Positions 25,775-35,709 of a DNA stretch of 64,000 bases are shown one piece after another. Made by a program: the position numbers and the translations under genes. The notes below the pieces were generated by a model, which made no database searches, was not told the origin of the DNA, and worked only from the letters and a program-made list of their open reading frames with translations. Origin of the DNA: CAYGZC01 sp964354225 (GTDB taxonomy: Bacteria > Bacteroidota > Ignavibacteria > UBA10030 > SZUA-254). Within the stretch, counting starts at the first letter, position 1, and every line of letters starts with the position of its first letter. The stretch covers positions 4,566 through 68,565 of the forward strand of contig CAYGZC010000028.1 in the NCBI GenBank assembly GCA_964354225.1, in the 5' to 3' direction.

Positions 25775-28700
25775 ATGCGCAATGTATATTTTGCAACGCT
25801 TTGTGTTTTTATTTTTATGTTCACATTTATCTGTACTTTAAAATATCAGGAATCCTCACCAACCGCTGAGCAGGGTGAAGGCGGGAAGAATGGCAGGTCG
25901 GGTGCCCTTGAGGCATTGGAATTCTGGACACGCTCGCGTGCATATCCCGAAAACGATATTCCACAAGATAAATATTTCAGAGCATTTCAATCTGCAAAGG
26001 TAAAGACGCGCGAAATCTCAAGTCTGCTAAGCGCAGCAAGTATTTGGGATCCCATCGGACCTCTCAATCTTCAGGGCAGAACCAAAAGTGTTGCAATAAA
26101 TCCTATGAATCCCAACACCGTCTATGTTGGAACGGCAAGCGGGGGATTGTGGCGATCATACACCGGAGGTCTGGGTGGCGATTGGCACCAGGTGAAACTT
26201 GGTCATCCCGCTTTAGGCATCAGTGCAATCGTAATTGATCCGACAGATTCAAACACAATTTATCTTGGCACCGGAGAAGTGTACCGGTATCAGAATTCAA
26301 TGGTTGGATTAGTAGTGCGAACAACACGTGGGAGCTACGGCATCGGTATTCTTAAAACAATTGATGGAGGCACTACATGGACTAAAAGTCTCGATTGGTC
26401 CTATGAGCAGCAAAGAGGGATTCAATCATTAAAGATGAATCCGCTAAATCCCCGAACTCTCTGGGCGGCGACATCAGAAGGAATTTATAAATCCACCAAT
26501 GCCGGTTCAACCTGGGAAGAGATGTTATTCGGTTATATGACGCAAGATATTGTTATTCATCTTACTGACACAAATAAAGTTCTATGCACAATAGGAAATT
26601 TTTACCCGAGTGTTACATTCTATACTACCGATGGGGGAACAAACTGGTCAGCTTCACCGTTACCGAGTTACACAGGTAAAACCACACTCGCAATATATCC
26701 AGTCAATCCAAATGTTGTCTATGCAAGTGCTGCAGACAGTACGAACGGTGTGGGAGCTCTTTATCGAACCACTGACTTTGGAATAAGCTGGACAAAATTA
26801 AAAGAGTATTTCAATACTGGTCAGCTCTTAGGAGTTCAAGGTTGGTACTCACATTATGTTGCAGTCTACCCAACTGATTCAAGCATCATTGTACATAACG
26901 GTGTTGGCAGAAGTAAATCAACGAACGGCGGTATCACATTTTCTGGTGTTTCTAGTGGATATTCGGATAATCATTCTTATGCTATCCATCCCACAAATCC
27001 AAATATTTTATATGCCGTCAATGACGATGGCATATATCGTTCTACAAATTTCGGCAGCTCTTACACGAACATTGGTTTTGGATTGCAGTCGGGACAAATT
27101 TATAATGGATTTTCATGTTCAACAATAGATTCTCTTCTTGCACTTGCTCAATCGCAAGATCATATTCCGGGTTACCGGTACTTAGGTTCTTCAACCTGGG
27201 ATCACGGCAGCGCGGTGGATGAAGCCGGCTGGAATGCCATTACTCCATCTAATGATAACATTATGTATTCAGTGTATCGATTTGGACAAGCGCTTTACAA
27301 ATCTATAGATCGTGGCGAATCTTTCTTTTATGTGGGCGGCTTTAGCTCGGGTGCATGGAATTCTCCCATCGTGGTTTCTCCTTCTAATCCGAATATTCTT
27401 TACGTGGGCACAACCAGAATTTATAAATCTATTGATGGTGCAGGAAGCTGGAACAGCGGTTCTTATCTTGACGGTAATCCAGCTCTATCTATGGCAGTCT
27501 CTGCAATGAATTCCGATACCGTTTATGTTGGTATGGCGCCGCAAGTAAATCGGGCACATATTTATTGCACAACGAATGGAGGAACATTATGGACGAACGT
27601 GACTGGTTCCCTGCCCGATAGGTATCCAATCGACATGGCTGTTGATCCTACCAATTCAAAAATAGTTTATGTAGCATTTGGAGGATTCGGCACGGGACAT
27701 CTATACAAATCTACCGATGCTGGGACAAGCTGGAGCAATATCACCGGAACACTGCCTGATGCACCAACAACTGCAATTGCGATTGATCCTCTTTACCCAA
27801 ATATCGTTTATGTCGGAAATGATATCGGTGTTTATGTAGCAACCAATAGCGGTTCAACCTGGTCAGGATTCAGTGCTGGGCTACCGGATGCAGTCATTGT
27901 TGCCGATTTGACTATTTCTCCGTCAAACCGAGCGCTGAGAGTTGCAACACATGGTAATGGTATATGGGAGCGGAAACTTCTTAATGAGTTACCGGAAACT
28001 TACTTTGATTATAAAGCACTCACTGTAAATTATCCAGTCGATGGAACCGTTTTAAATGTTGGGTTGCCACTTTCATCAATGAAGGCATCCTTCCGAAGTC
28101 TTAGTTTACAGGCACATCCGGATTCATTCGATGTTAAATATCGAATCCTTCTGGATAACACAGAAGTTTTCTCAAAAACAAAACGGATTTTAGGTTTAGT
28201 ATCGGCAGAGAACAGAACTGTAACATTTGATGGAAGTTATGCTCCTATAGAAGACGGAACGTATATAGTTCAGGCAATCACACTCGCCAGTGATGATAAC
28301 AATAATAACGACACAGTACAGAGTACCTTCAATATTATTGCACCATCCACTGTTTCATACTGGACAGCAACCAAGATTCATTCTCCATACACAGAGATTA
28401 CCAGCGGTTCACCCGGACCATCTGGCGATGATAACTGGATGAGAACAGAAATTCCATTTTCATTTACTTATGATAATCACACTTACGATTCGGTTCTTAT
28501 TAATACCAACGGTTGGCTGGAATTAGGTGCCGGAACACGCGGATTTCTTATGGGTTTATCAACAGCAGAGCAGATCGGGAGTTATTTCACTTATTCACTC
28601 GCAACTACAGATCATCCGACAAAAGCACTCGGTCCGTGGTGGACTGACCTCAGTGCTGCACCCGGGCAAATTACTTACAAAACTATCGGCTCGGCACCAA

Positions 28701-30130
28701 ATCGAACATTCATTGTGCAATGGAAAGATGTACCTGCTTACTGCTGCGACGCCGCAACTACCACGACTCTTAATTTCCAGGTGATGCTTCATGAAACAAC
28801 TAATCTTATCGAGTTCTGCTACGGTTCAGTATATGCCGGTGTATTGTCATCTTATTATGGGGCATCAATTGGCTTGAAAGATTATGCGGGCGGTGATTAT
28901 CGTTTCTATGATGTCTATAGTCAACGTACAGGATTGATAGTTGATCTCAATACAAGTCTTAATCCGCTAACCGATTGGCCCGGACAGGATAACTGCTATC
29001 AGATTACAACAAACCCTAATGGAATTAGCTTGGCATTAACAAGTGATTGGAACCTGATCTCTCTTCCTGTGAATAGAAGCAATTATTCTATTGCATCCAT
29101 TTTTCCAACAGCGGTTTCCGGTACATTGTTCCAATATACAACATCGTATCAAACGGCAGATTCAATAATGCCGGGGGGCGGCTATTGGTTAAAGTTCCCG
29201 GCATCGATGAACCAATTCATCATCGGTTCAGAGATGCCATCGGTTTCTGTATCATTAAATGCCGGCTGGAATATCATCGGCTCTGTCGATCATGAAGTAA
29301 CCGCACCAAGCGGAGGGATAATTACAAGCAGCGTGTTCGAGTTTAATGGCTCGGGATACTCTGAAGTATCGACGTTAAAACCCGGTAAGGGATACTGGGT
29401 GAGGGCCAGTTCAACAGGCGTTCTGACACTTGGACCACAGAATGAGCCCAAACCATCAGCAAAGAAAGTTGAAGCGAATTTCACGATGACTATCACGGAT
29501 AAATTGGGACGGAAGCGGGAGCTTTCACTTTCGGAGAATCAGGTAAACCTTGAGCGATATGATTTACCGCCGTTACCGCCTGCTGAAGTATTCGATGTTC
29601 GCTTCACCAGCCAGCGAATGCTTGAATCATATCCGAAAGAGATAAATGAAGAAACATTATGTCCAATCAAGATGCAGTCGCCGGTATATCCACTGACGAT
29701 AACATACAAGACCCAGAATGCAGGCAGTAAAGGATATGTTATAGATGAAATGTTTAACGATAAAATCACGGGTTCTCATAATCTCTCTGGTGAAGGAAAG
29801 ATAATAATCAACAGCGGTGATGAGAGAACACTTCGATTGAGAGTAATCAGTGGAAAACAAATTCCGACTCATTTTGCACTGATGCAGAATTATCCGAATC
29901 CTTTCAATCCGATCACAGCAATCTCGTTTGATCTTCCGGCGAAAAGCACCGTTAGCTTAAAGGTGTACGATATAATTGGGAAGGAAGTGATGACGCTGGC
30001 TAATGGAGAATACGAAGCAGGCTCATATGCTGTTCAAGCCGACTTAACCAATCTGGCAAGCGGAATGTATTTGTACAGGCTGAGAGTGGGCACATTCACT
30101 GATGTGAAAAAGATGATACTCGCAAAGTAA
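25775..30130 (+). CDS. Large secreted beta-propeller (BNR/Vps10-like) protein with T9SS domain
   Basis: This 1451-residue protein starts with a hydrophobic export segment. Residues of about 90-740 contain repeated BNR/sortilin-type units, with motifs such as TIDGGTTWTKS, STNAGSTWEE, TTDGGTNWSAS and STDAGTSWSN together with NPNxxYVG strands, typical of two stacked beta-propellers. A middle domain (about 860-1080), a repeat region of W-N-L/I-I-S/G type (SDWNLISLPVN, AGWNIIGSVD) and a T9SS C-terminal domain with NYPNPFNPITAISF follow. It should be secreted. Related proteins bind glycans or proteins, but no catalytic residues can be assigned. It is preceded by an AT-rich gap without a sigma54 box and ends at a terminator. 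Confidence 0.87.
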   Translation: MRNVYFATLCVFIFMFTFICTLKYQESSPTAEQGEGGKNGRSGALEALEFWTRSRAYPENDIPQDKYFRAFQSAKVKTREISSLLSAASIWDPIGPLNLQGRTKSVAINPMNPNTVYVGTASGGLWRSYTGGLGGDWHQVKLGHPALGISAIVIDPTDSNTIYLGTGEVYRYQNSMVGLVVRTTRGSYGIGILKTIDGGTTWTKSLDWSYEQQRGIQSLKMNPLNPRTLWAATSEGIYKSTNAGSTWEEMLFGYMTQDIVIHLTDTNKVLCTIGNFYPSVTFYTTDGGTNWSASPLPSYTGKTTLAIYPVNPNVVYASAADSTNGVGALYRTTDFGISWTKLKEYFNTGQLLGVQGWYSHYVAVYPTDSSIIVHNGVGRSKSTNGGITFSGVSSGYSDNHSYAIHPTNPNILYAVNDDGIYRSTNFGSSYTNIGFGLQSGQIYNGFSCSTIDSLLALAQSQDHIPGYRYLGSSTWDHGSAVDEAGWNAITPSNDNIMYSVYRFGQALYKSIDRGESFFYVGGFSSGAWNSPIVVSPSNPNILYVGTTRIYKSIDGAGSWNSGSYLDGNPALSMAVSAMNSDTVYVGMAPQVNRAHIYCTTNGGTLWTNVTGSLPDRYPIDMAVDPTNSKIVYVAFGGFGTGHLYKSTDAGTSWSNITGTLPDAPTTAIAIDPLYPNIVYVGNDIGVYVATNSGSTWSGFSAGLPDAVIVADLTISPSNRALRVATHGNGIWERKLLNELPETYFDYKALTVNYPVDGTVLNVGLPLSSMKASFRSLSLQAHPDSFDVKYRILLDNTEVFSKTKRILGLVSAENRTVTFDGSYAPIEDGTYIVQAITLASDDNNNNDTVQSTFNIIAPSTVSYWTATKIHSPYTEITSGSPGPSGDDNWMRTEIPFSFTYDNHTYDSVLINTNGWLELGAGTRGFLMGLSTAEQIGSYFTYSLATTDHPTKALGPWWTDLSAAPGQITYKTIGSAPNRTFIVQWKDVPAYCCDAATTTTLNFQVMLHETTNLIEFCYGSVYAGVLSSYYGASIGLKDYAGGDYRFYDVYSQRTGLIVDLNTSLNPLTDWPGQDNCYQITTNPNGISLALTSDWNLISLPVNRSNYSIASIFPTAVSGTLFQYTTSYQTADSIMPGGGYWLKFPASMNQFIIGSEMPSVSVSLNAGWNIIGSVDHEVTAPSGGIITSSVFEFNGSGYSEVSTLKPGKGYWVRASSTGVLTLGPQNEPKPSAKKVEANFTMTITDKLGRKRELSLSENQVNLERYDLPPLPPAEVFDVRFTSQRMLESYPKEINEETLCPIKMQSPVYPLTITYKTQNAGSKGYVIDEMFNDKITGSHNLSGEGKIIINSGDERTLRLRVISGKQIPTHFALMQNYPNPFNPITAISFDLPAKSTVSLKVYDIIGKEVMTLANGEYEAGSYAVQADLTNLASGMYLYRLRVGTFTDVKKMILAK

Positions 30131-30147
30131 GTCATTTCACCCGGTTT

Positions 30148-30206
30148 AGAACTCCGATTTCTATCTTATTATTTCCCCAGCAAGAAATTGGAGTTCTTCT
30201 TTGTTT
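30148..30206 (+). terminator. Terminator after the propeller gene
   Basis: AGAACTCCGATTTCT and AGAAATTGGAGTTCT pair with one G-U over 15 positions, followed by TCTTTGTTT. Confidence 0.82.
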
Positions 30207-30254
30207 GCACTTCACCTTCCTACACCTTATATTCTAATCGATTCGAAACTTGTC

Positions 30255-30341
30255 CGAAGGACTCCTTCGAAGAAACTTGTATCATCAATTCCCGATTCGT
30301 TTCACTCATCGGGATTTCGTCCCGCTTATTGAAATAGCGGG
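30255..30341. repeat. Cluster of three short hairpins before the mocA-like gene
   Basis: CGAAGGA/TCCTTCG (30255-30269), CCCGAT/ATCGGG (30291-30313) and CCCGCT/AGCGGG (30321-30341) are three small hairpins in a row. Related CGGGATTC-type hairpins occur near 24650 and 38946, so these are probably dispersed intergenic palindromes. None has a proper T tail. Confidence 0.45.
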
Positions 30342-30364
30342 ATTCAACTTAAATCTATTATTTT

Positions 30365-30973
30365 ATGATCTCCGGAATCATACTTGCTGCCGGCTCTTCT
30401 CAACGCATGGGCTTGCCGAAAGCTCTCCTAAAAATTGGAGAGAAAACATTTCTCCAACATATTGTCGAAGCCCTTCACTCAGCGCGAATAATCGATGTTG
30501 TTATTGTTCTCGGTGCAGAAGCGGAAAAGATTCAAAAAACATTGACATGGTTCGATGGAAAAGTTGTCGTCAACGACGAATGGCAGAAAGGGCAGCTTAC
30601 ATCAATAATCACTGGACTGAATAATTTGGATATGACTGCGACCGATCCGGAAGAAATCCACGGTGCAATAATTTGTCCGGCGGATCATCCACTGCTTACA
30701 CAATCGCTCTTGGTTGATCTACTTCAAGGGTATTGGCTATCAAAAAAAAGAATTATTATTCCTATACATCGGGGAAAACGGGGTCATCCGGTTATTTTCG
30801 ATAGAGAACTTTTTGATGATATACGAAATGCTCCGCTTGATATTGGTGCGAGAGCAGTTGTGCGAAATCATGAGCAGGAGGTTCACAAAGTTGATGTGAA
30901 TGACGAAGGAGTACTTATCAACATCGATTCACCTGACGATTACAAAAAATATATTCTAAACTATGGCAAGTGA
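30365..30973 (+). CDS. MocA-like molybdenum cofactor nucleotidyltransferase
   Basis: The 202-residue protein has the nucleotidyltransferase signature GIILAAGSSQRMGLPKALLKIG, then a CPADHPLL metal-binding segment and RGHPVIFDREL, as in MocA (CTP:Moco cytidylyltransferase) and MobA-like proteins. MocA makes the cytosine dinucleotide form of Moco used by xanthine-dehydrogenase-family enzymes. That agrees with the XdhC gene at 57.7 kb, although the two are far apart. It is distinct from the mobA at 15.6 kb. Its end overlaps the sugar kinase start by 11 bases. CTP versus GTP use cannot be decided by eye. Confidence 0.82.
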   Translation: MISGIILAAGSSQRMGLPKALLKIGEKTFLQHIVEALHSARIIDVVIVLGAEAEKIQKTLTWFDGKVVVNDEWQKGQLTSIITGLNNLDMTATDPEEIHGAIICPADHPLLTQSLLVDLLQGYWLSKKRIIIPIHRGKRGHPVIFDRELFDDIRNAPLDIGARAVVRNHEQEVHKVDVNDEGVLINIDSPDDYKKYILNYGK

Positions 30974-32480
30974 CGGATATTTGCTCGGTTATGATGTCGG
31001 AAGTTCCTTCGTAAAAGCAGCACTACTTGATTCTGCATCCGGGGCAGTGATTGCCTCTGCCAGTTCGCCCGAGCAAGGAATAGAAATACTCTCGTCTAAA
31101 CCCGGTTGGGCTGAGCAGCATCCGTCTTTGTGGTGGGATAATGTGAAGAAGGTAACCACAATGCTTAGGGAAAAATCAGGTGCCGATCTGCACGATGTCT
31201 GCGCCATCGGTATCTCGTACCAAATGCACGGACTAGTAATTATTGATAAAAACTATCAAGTGCTCAGACCGGCAATCATTTGGTGCGACACTCGTGCGGC
31301 TGATATCGGCGAGCGGGCATTTAACTCGCTCGGTGAACAAACTTGTTTCCATCGTCTGCTTAATTCTCCTGGTAACTTCACAGCATCTAAATTAAAATGG
31401 GTTATGGACCGCGAGCCGGATATTTATCGGCGTATAAACAAATTCATGTTGCCCGGTGATTACATCGGGATGATGATGACGGGTGAAATTCTTACAACAC
31501 CCTTAGGACTATCGGAGATGATTTTGTGGGATTATTTAGAAGACAAGATTGCCGATTTTGTGCTGCGTCATTTCGGAATCTCTCAAGATCTGATGCCTCA
31601 GGTTGTTCCAAACTTTTACGATCAAGGAGTTCTCACAGAAAAGGCAGCCGTAGAGTTAGGACTGAAACCAAGAACTAAAGTTACATATCGAGCAGGCGAT
31701 CAGCCAAACAGTTCGTTCTCACTTAACGTCTTGAGACCGGGTGAAGCTGCGATTGCGGCAAACACAACCGGCGTTATCTTCGGTATCACCGATAAAGCCG
31801 CGGCTGATTCTCAATCCCGTGTGAATACATTCTTGCATGTTAACCACACAAAAAACAAACCAAAATATGCTGTTCTCCTTTATATTAATGGCGGAAGCAT
31901 ACTCAATAGCTGGCTCAAGAGAAATGTCGTTACCTTTGGCAGTGATACTCTTACATACTCGCAGATGAATAAACTTGCCGAATTAATTCCTGCCGGTTCA
32001 GAAGGGCTCGTTATTTTCCCGTACGGAAACGGAGTTGAACCTACACTAAATAACAAAAATATCGGGGCGGCAATGTGTAATTTAGATTTCACAATTCACA
32101 GCAAGCCGCATATTCTTCGGGCGGCACAGGAAGGAATTGCTTTTGCGCTCAAACACGGACTGGAAATTGTATCCGGGATGGGATTGGAAGTTCAGGTGAT
32201 AAAAGCAAGCAGTTCGGGTATGTTCCTCAGCCCGATTTTCTGTGAGGCACTTTCAACCGTAACGAATGTACCGGTAACACTCTATAATACTGATGCCGCT
32301 CAAGGAGCTGCCCGCGGTGCAGGCGTTGGTGTTGGAATATATGAATCGGTGGAAGATGCGTTCATCGGTCTAACGACCATGAAAGTTATTGAGCCGAATC
32401 TAAGAAAACGGGAAACATATCTCGAAGCGTATATAAAATGGTATAATGTTTTGAAAAAGTTTCTTTCATCTGAAAGTTAA
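30963..32480 (+). CDS. FGGY-family sugar kinase, xylulokinase-like
   Basis: This 505-residue protein is an FGGY carbohydrate kinase. The N-terminal phosphate-binding GYDVGSSFVKAALLD and the IGISYQMHGLVIID and IIWCDTRA segments match xylulokinase, and the C-terminal ASSSGMFLSPIFCEAL with AQGAARGAGVG is the second family region. It phosphorylates a ketose or related polyol; xylulose is the best guess. The overlap with the mocA-like gene suggests co-transcription, which is odd by function. A ribose-type ABC importer at 49-55 kb could supply its sugar. Confidence 0.85.
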   Translation: MASDGYLLGYDVGSSFVKAALLDSASGAVIASASSPEQGIEILSSKPGWAEQHPSLWWDNVKKVTTMLREKSGADLHDVCAIGISYQMHGLVIIDKNYQVLRPAIIWCDTRAADIGERAFNSLGEQTCFHRLLNSPGNFTASKLKWVMDREPDIYRRINKFMLPGDYIGMMMTGEILTTPLGLSEMILWDYLEDKIADFVLRHFGISQDLMPQVVPNFYDQGVLTEKAAVELGLKPRTKVTYRAGDQPNSSFSLNVLRPGEAAIAANTTGVIFGITDKAAADSQSRVNTFLHVNHTKNKPKYAVLLYINGGSILNSWLKRNVVTFGSDTLTYSQMNKLAELIPAGSEGLVIFPYGNGVEPTLNNKNIGAAMCNLDFTIHSKPHILRAAQEGIAFALKHGLEIVSGMGLEVQVIKASSSGMFLSPIFCEALSTVTNVPVTLYNTDAAQGAARGAGVGVGIYESVEDAFIGLTTMKVIEPNLRKRETYLEAYIKWYNVLKKFLSSES

Positions 32481-32524
32481 ATTAGCCAATTCACAAAATG
32501 AAATAATGCAAAGAGGACTGCAAT

Positions 32525-33172
32525 ATGAATACCAAAAGAACATTCTTAAATATTATCTTAGCGATCTCGCTCTTGCATATCTTCTGCGAAAATTCTTCCG
32601 GGCAGGTGAGAGCATATGGACTCAAAATCGGAACCGTTGCTTCAAGACTTGATTTTGATTACGCAGCAAATCTTGATCGTAATCTCAATACTTACTACCG
32701 ATGGGGAATAAATGTCGGTGTTTTTATAGAGGCATTGGACGTTCCAAATCTGAGTGTAGTAGGATCTGTGGATTATACACAGAAAGGTGTTGGCTTTAAA
32801 CTTATAGAGAGAACACCGGCGCATCCTGAAGGCATCGAAGGACCGAAGTCATTTGCCGACGAAATTGATTACCTTTCGCTATCAATATTATTGAAACCAA
32901 GAATTGATCTGCGGTTCGGTGAGTTCTACGTGCTTGCAGGACCACGGCTCGACGTTATGCTAAGAGCGCTAAATGAGTGGAGCATATACACTCATTTTCG
33001 CGATGGCGCTTATGGTGTAACGATTGGCGGCGGTTTCATTGTACCTGATATGGTTGCCCGTGGTGTTGGATTGGAAATTCAATATAGTCCCAATTTTGGA
33101 AAAGAATATTCTTCCGACAAAGTGAGTGTTACGGGTACATCTGTCCAGATACTACTAGTTCTTGAATTATAA
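32525..33172 (+). CDS. Outer-membrane beta-barrel protein, PorT-like
   Basis: A 215-residue protein with a signal peptide (ending near CENSSGQ) and alternating amphipathic strands, such as YGLKIGTVASRLDF, VSVVGSVDYTQKGVGF and GLEIQYSPNFG, ending in an aromatic or hydrophobic strand (VQILLVLEL). This is the usual look of small outer-membrane barrels of Bacteroidota. Specific function is not known. The methyltransferase gene begins at the base after its stop codon. Confidence 0.75.
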   Translation: MNTKRTFLNIILAISLLHIFCENSSGQVRAYGLKIGTVASRLDFDYAANLDRNLNTYYRWGINVGVFIEALDVPNLSVVGSVDYTQKGVGFKLIERTPAHPEGIEGPKSFADEIDYLSLSILLKPRIDLRFGEFYVLAGPRLDVMLRALNEWSIYTHFRDGAYGVTIGGGFIVPDMVARGVGLEIQYSPNFGKEYSSDKVSVTGTSVQILLVLEL

Positions 33173-33847
33173 ATGATCGATTATTACAGCGACAAGCTCT
33201 CCGCCGAAAGATTGAAGCGTGTTTACGAGATAGCACCTCCGCGCGTTCGGCAATATTTTGAGGCAGAAATTAACTACGTATTGCAAAAAATCGGTTCGGA
33301 CGAATTAGTTTTAGATTTAGGGTGTGGATATGGACGAATCATTCCTATGCTTGCTAAGCGAGCAAAATCTGTTATCGGTATTGATACTTCTTTTTCTAGT
33401 TTGTCAATGGGCAAAGAAATGCTTTCTAAAATTTCAAATTACAACCTGTTACAAGTGAATGCAGTTCATCTTGCTTTCCGTGATCGTAGTTTTGATGTAG
33501 TTATTTGCATTCAGAATGGAATCTCTGCCTTCCATGTTGATCAAAAAAATTTGATAAAAGAAAGTATGCGCGTAACCAAGCCGAACGGTAAAATTTTTTT
33601 CTCAAGCTACTCTGAGAAATTTTGGAATCACCGGCTTGAGTGGTTTCAATTGCAATCAGCGGCAGAACTTTTGGGTGAAGTTGATTATGAGAAAACAAGA
33701 GATGGCGTGATCGTTTGCAAGGATGGATTTACAGCAACTACCGTAAACCCGGATCAATTTCTTTCTTTGGTTTCAGGTTTGGATATTGAAGCAAAAATCG
33801 TGCAGGTGGATGAATCAAGTGTGTTTTGTGAGATGAGGAAGAAATAA
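33173..33847 (+). CDS. Class I SAM-dependent methyltransferase
   Basis: The 224-residue protein shows the Rossmann SAM motifs: LVLDLGCGYGRIIPML (motif I), VIGIDTS (motif II), and FDVVICIQNGIS with the following MRVTKPNGKIFFSSY. It belongs to the Methyltransf_11/25 group; the substrate is unknown. The gene abuts the barrel protein stop. Its last 70 bases, encoding DESSVFCEMRKK, have a decayed copy at 36396-36462, on the far side of the sigma/anti-sigma operon. Confidence 0.87.
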   Translation: MIDYYSDKLSAERLKRVYEIAPPRVRQYFEAEINYVLQKIGSDELVLDLGCGYGRIIPMLAKRAKSVIGIDTSFSSLSMGKEMLSKISNYNLLQVNAVHLAFRDRSFDVVICIQNGISAFHVDQKNLIKESMRVTKPNGKIFFSSYSEKFWNHRLEWFQLQSAAELLGEVDYEKTRDGVIVCKDGFTATTVNPDQFLSLVSGLDIEAKIVQVDESSVFCEMRKK

Positions 33848-33850
33848 TAT

Positions 33851-33892
33851 AACTTCAGCATTCCATCCAAAACAAGAATACTGAGGTTCTTA
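33851..33892. terminator. Bidirectional terminator hairpin between convergent genes
   Basis: AACTTCAG and CTGAGGTT pair with a GU step and an extra ATTC/GAAT inner stem. It lies between the methyltransferase (plus) and lipoprotein (minus) genes. Confidence 0.6.
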
Positions 33893-33910
33893 ATTACACG
33901 AAGCTATTAT

Positions 33911-34966
33911 TTAAAATGCTTTCCGTCTACGCCGCACAATGGAAACCAACGATATTAGGACGAGCAACAATAACAAGCCAGCCGATACAATAAAAGCCCA
34001 AACATTAACCACCCGCGACGATGCATGCATAACATAAGCGGCAACCTTCGCATGATACGGACTGAACTTCCAGGTTACACTGTTTCCCCGGATTGTCTGA
34101 CCGTTTGATTCCAGCAGCAATCCCGGCATAATAGTGGTATATTCCCAGGTATCTGGAAATTTTATAAGCTCATCTTTCAATTGCATGGCTTGTACTGCCT
34201 GCACAGCAGTCGGCCGTAGTTTCTCGGTGGCAGCTTTGCCGAAAACTTTTTCACCTGACTCTAAATAAATGTTCAGGAGAATCTCATCTTGAGTAAGCGT
34301 TGTGTCCGAATATTTTTTTCCTGCTTTCTTCGTTGAATCATCCTCAGCAAGCATGCTTGCGAAACGTTCTTTATTATCGCGAAGAAGTGAAACAGTAACT
34401 GTAGGATCATTCATTCTTTCAGCATCATTTATCAATGCCGCAAACAGTTCCTCAAACTCATCTCTTTCTATCCACCTATCAACTTTTTCCTTTAGTGCTT
34501 CTTCCTTTTCACCGCGCTGGAATTGTTCTATCTCTTCCGGAGTCAGAAAATCTGTGACGGGTACATGCCCGTATGGATTTTTAAACAGATATTTCTCGCT
34601 GTAATCGATGTAGGTATAAAACCATTGAAATCGTTTTTCGATTGAAACATCTATTCGCATGGCTTTTGAGATGTTCTCCGATGAATATTCGGCGCGGAAT
34701 TCTTCGGGTGTCCGGAACGATTTAGTAGCGATGTATTCATAGGATACGCTGGTGTCGCCACTTTCCCGCCATTCAACCGACCATCCATCCGAACCCAGCG
34801 GAAATGCCCTCTCGGGGACGGACTTCGATTGCAGTTTCATTGAAATCGTTCGCTGACACGAGCCGTCGCTATTGATTGTGGTTTTCACTTTTTCGTCAAG
34901 ACATCCAGTCAGTGAAATCAGTAACGGGAATAACAGAGTGATTATTATTTTATTGATCAAGTTCAT
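33911..34966 (-). CDS. Lipoprotein with C-terminal membrane helix, unknown function
   Basis: The 351-residue protein begins with a lipobox signal (LLISLTGC), so the mature N-terminus should be lipid-linked. It continues with KTTINSDGSCQRTI, a pattern typical of LppM-like or DUF3153-like lipoproteins, a long charged middle, and a last transmembrane helix (FIVSAGLLLLLVLISLVSIV) with a basic RRRRK tail. It is the last gene of the ECF sigma operon, two bases after the anti-sigma gene. It may be an envelope sensor or the target of that sigma factor. No known function is recognised. Confidence 0.8.
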   Translation of the reverse strand: MNLINKIIITLLFPLLISLTGCLDEKVKTTINSDGSCQRTISMKLQSKSVPERAFPLGSDGWSVEWRESGDTSVSYEYIATKSFRTPEEFRAEYSSENISKAMRIDVSIEKRFQWFYTYIDYSEKYLFKNPYGHVPVTDFLTPEEIEQFQRGEKEEALKEKVDRWIERDEFEELFAALINDAERMNDPTVTVSLLRDNKERFASMLAEDDSTKKAGKKYSDTTLTQDEILLNIYLESGEKVFGKAATEKLRPTAVQAVQAMQLKDELIKFPDTWEYTTIMPGLLLESNGQTIRGNSVTWKFSPYHAKVAAYVMHASSRVVNVWAFIVSAGLLLLLVLISLVSIVRRRRKAF

Positions 34967-34968
34967 AA

Positions 34969-35709
34969 TTATTTTTCTCCTTCTTGTGTCAATTGTTCAA
35001 GATCTTTAATTAGTGCTTTCCCTTCTGTAGCCAGAATCTTTCGCTCACGGTCATTAATTCCATCTTCGAGTGTCACCTTCGACAGGTTCGGGTACCGAGA
35101 AGATAGATAATCGAAAAGTCCATTTTTCTTTTTGAATAATTCGAGAAGCTCTGAACCAATCATTCGCATTGGATCCAACCCGATCGCTGCGTTATTAAAC
35201 GATGATGGGGATGCAAAACCTTTCTTTTCCTCTAATGATGCTATCCCAATGAGACGTCTCGCATCTGAATTAGTATAAGAAACATCTACTCCAGCGTTTC
35301 TTTCCATAGTTTGTAAATGTATTTCGAGATTAGAAATCTTTTGTGCGTCTCGCGATTGTTGAGTTACAAATAACACGGTGGCAGCCAAAACGATAAAGCT
35401 TAACGCTGGTCGCAGCCAGCCGAATATTACATCTAAATTCAGAGGTCTCTTTTCGCTTGTCCTATTGCTAATATTTATTTTTACAATGCGATCTATTGTC
35501 TCATTAACAAGAGAGACATCCTCGGATAAATCCGGAACACTTTCTCTAAGTGGTAAGAGAGCGGCGTCAATTGAAAGCAGTTGTTGAATAATTTCTTGAC
35601 AATATGTGCAGCTCTTGGTATGCTCAAGAACCTTTTTACTTTCATCAGCCGATAGCTCTCCATTACGATAAAGATAGATTAGAGATTCGATTTTTCTACA
35701 TTCATTCAT
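34969..35709 (-). CDS. Anti-sigma factor, zinc-finger type
   Basis: The 246-residue protein opens with an anti-sigma zinc-binding domain; HTKSCTYC (HxxxCxxC) at about residues 30-37 holds the metal. A single transmembrane helix (ALSFIVLAATVLFV, about 114-127) is followed by a periplasmic helical region. It overlaps the upstream ECF sigma gene by four bases and would bind and hold that sigma factor at the membrane until an envelope signal arrives. Confidence 0.9.
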   Translation of the reverse strand: MNECRKIESLIYLYRNGELSADESKKVLEHTKSCTYCQEIIQQLLSIDAALLPLRESVPDLSEDVSLVNETIDRIVKINISNRTSEKRPLNLDVIFGWLRPALSFIVLAATVLFVTQQSRDAQKISNLEIHLQTMERNAGVDVSYTNSDARRLIGIASLEEKKGFASPSSFNNAAIGLDPMRMIGSELLELFKKKNGLFDYLSSRYPNLSKVTLEDGINDRERKILATEGKALIKDLEQLTQEGEK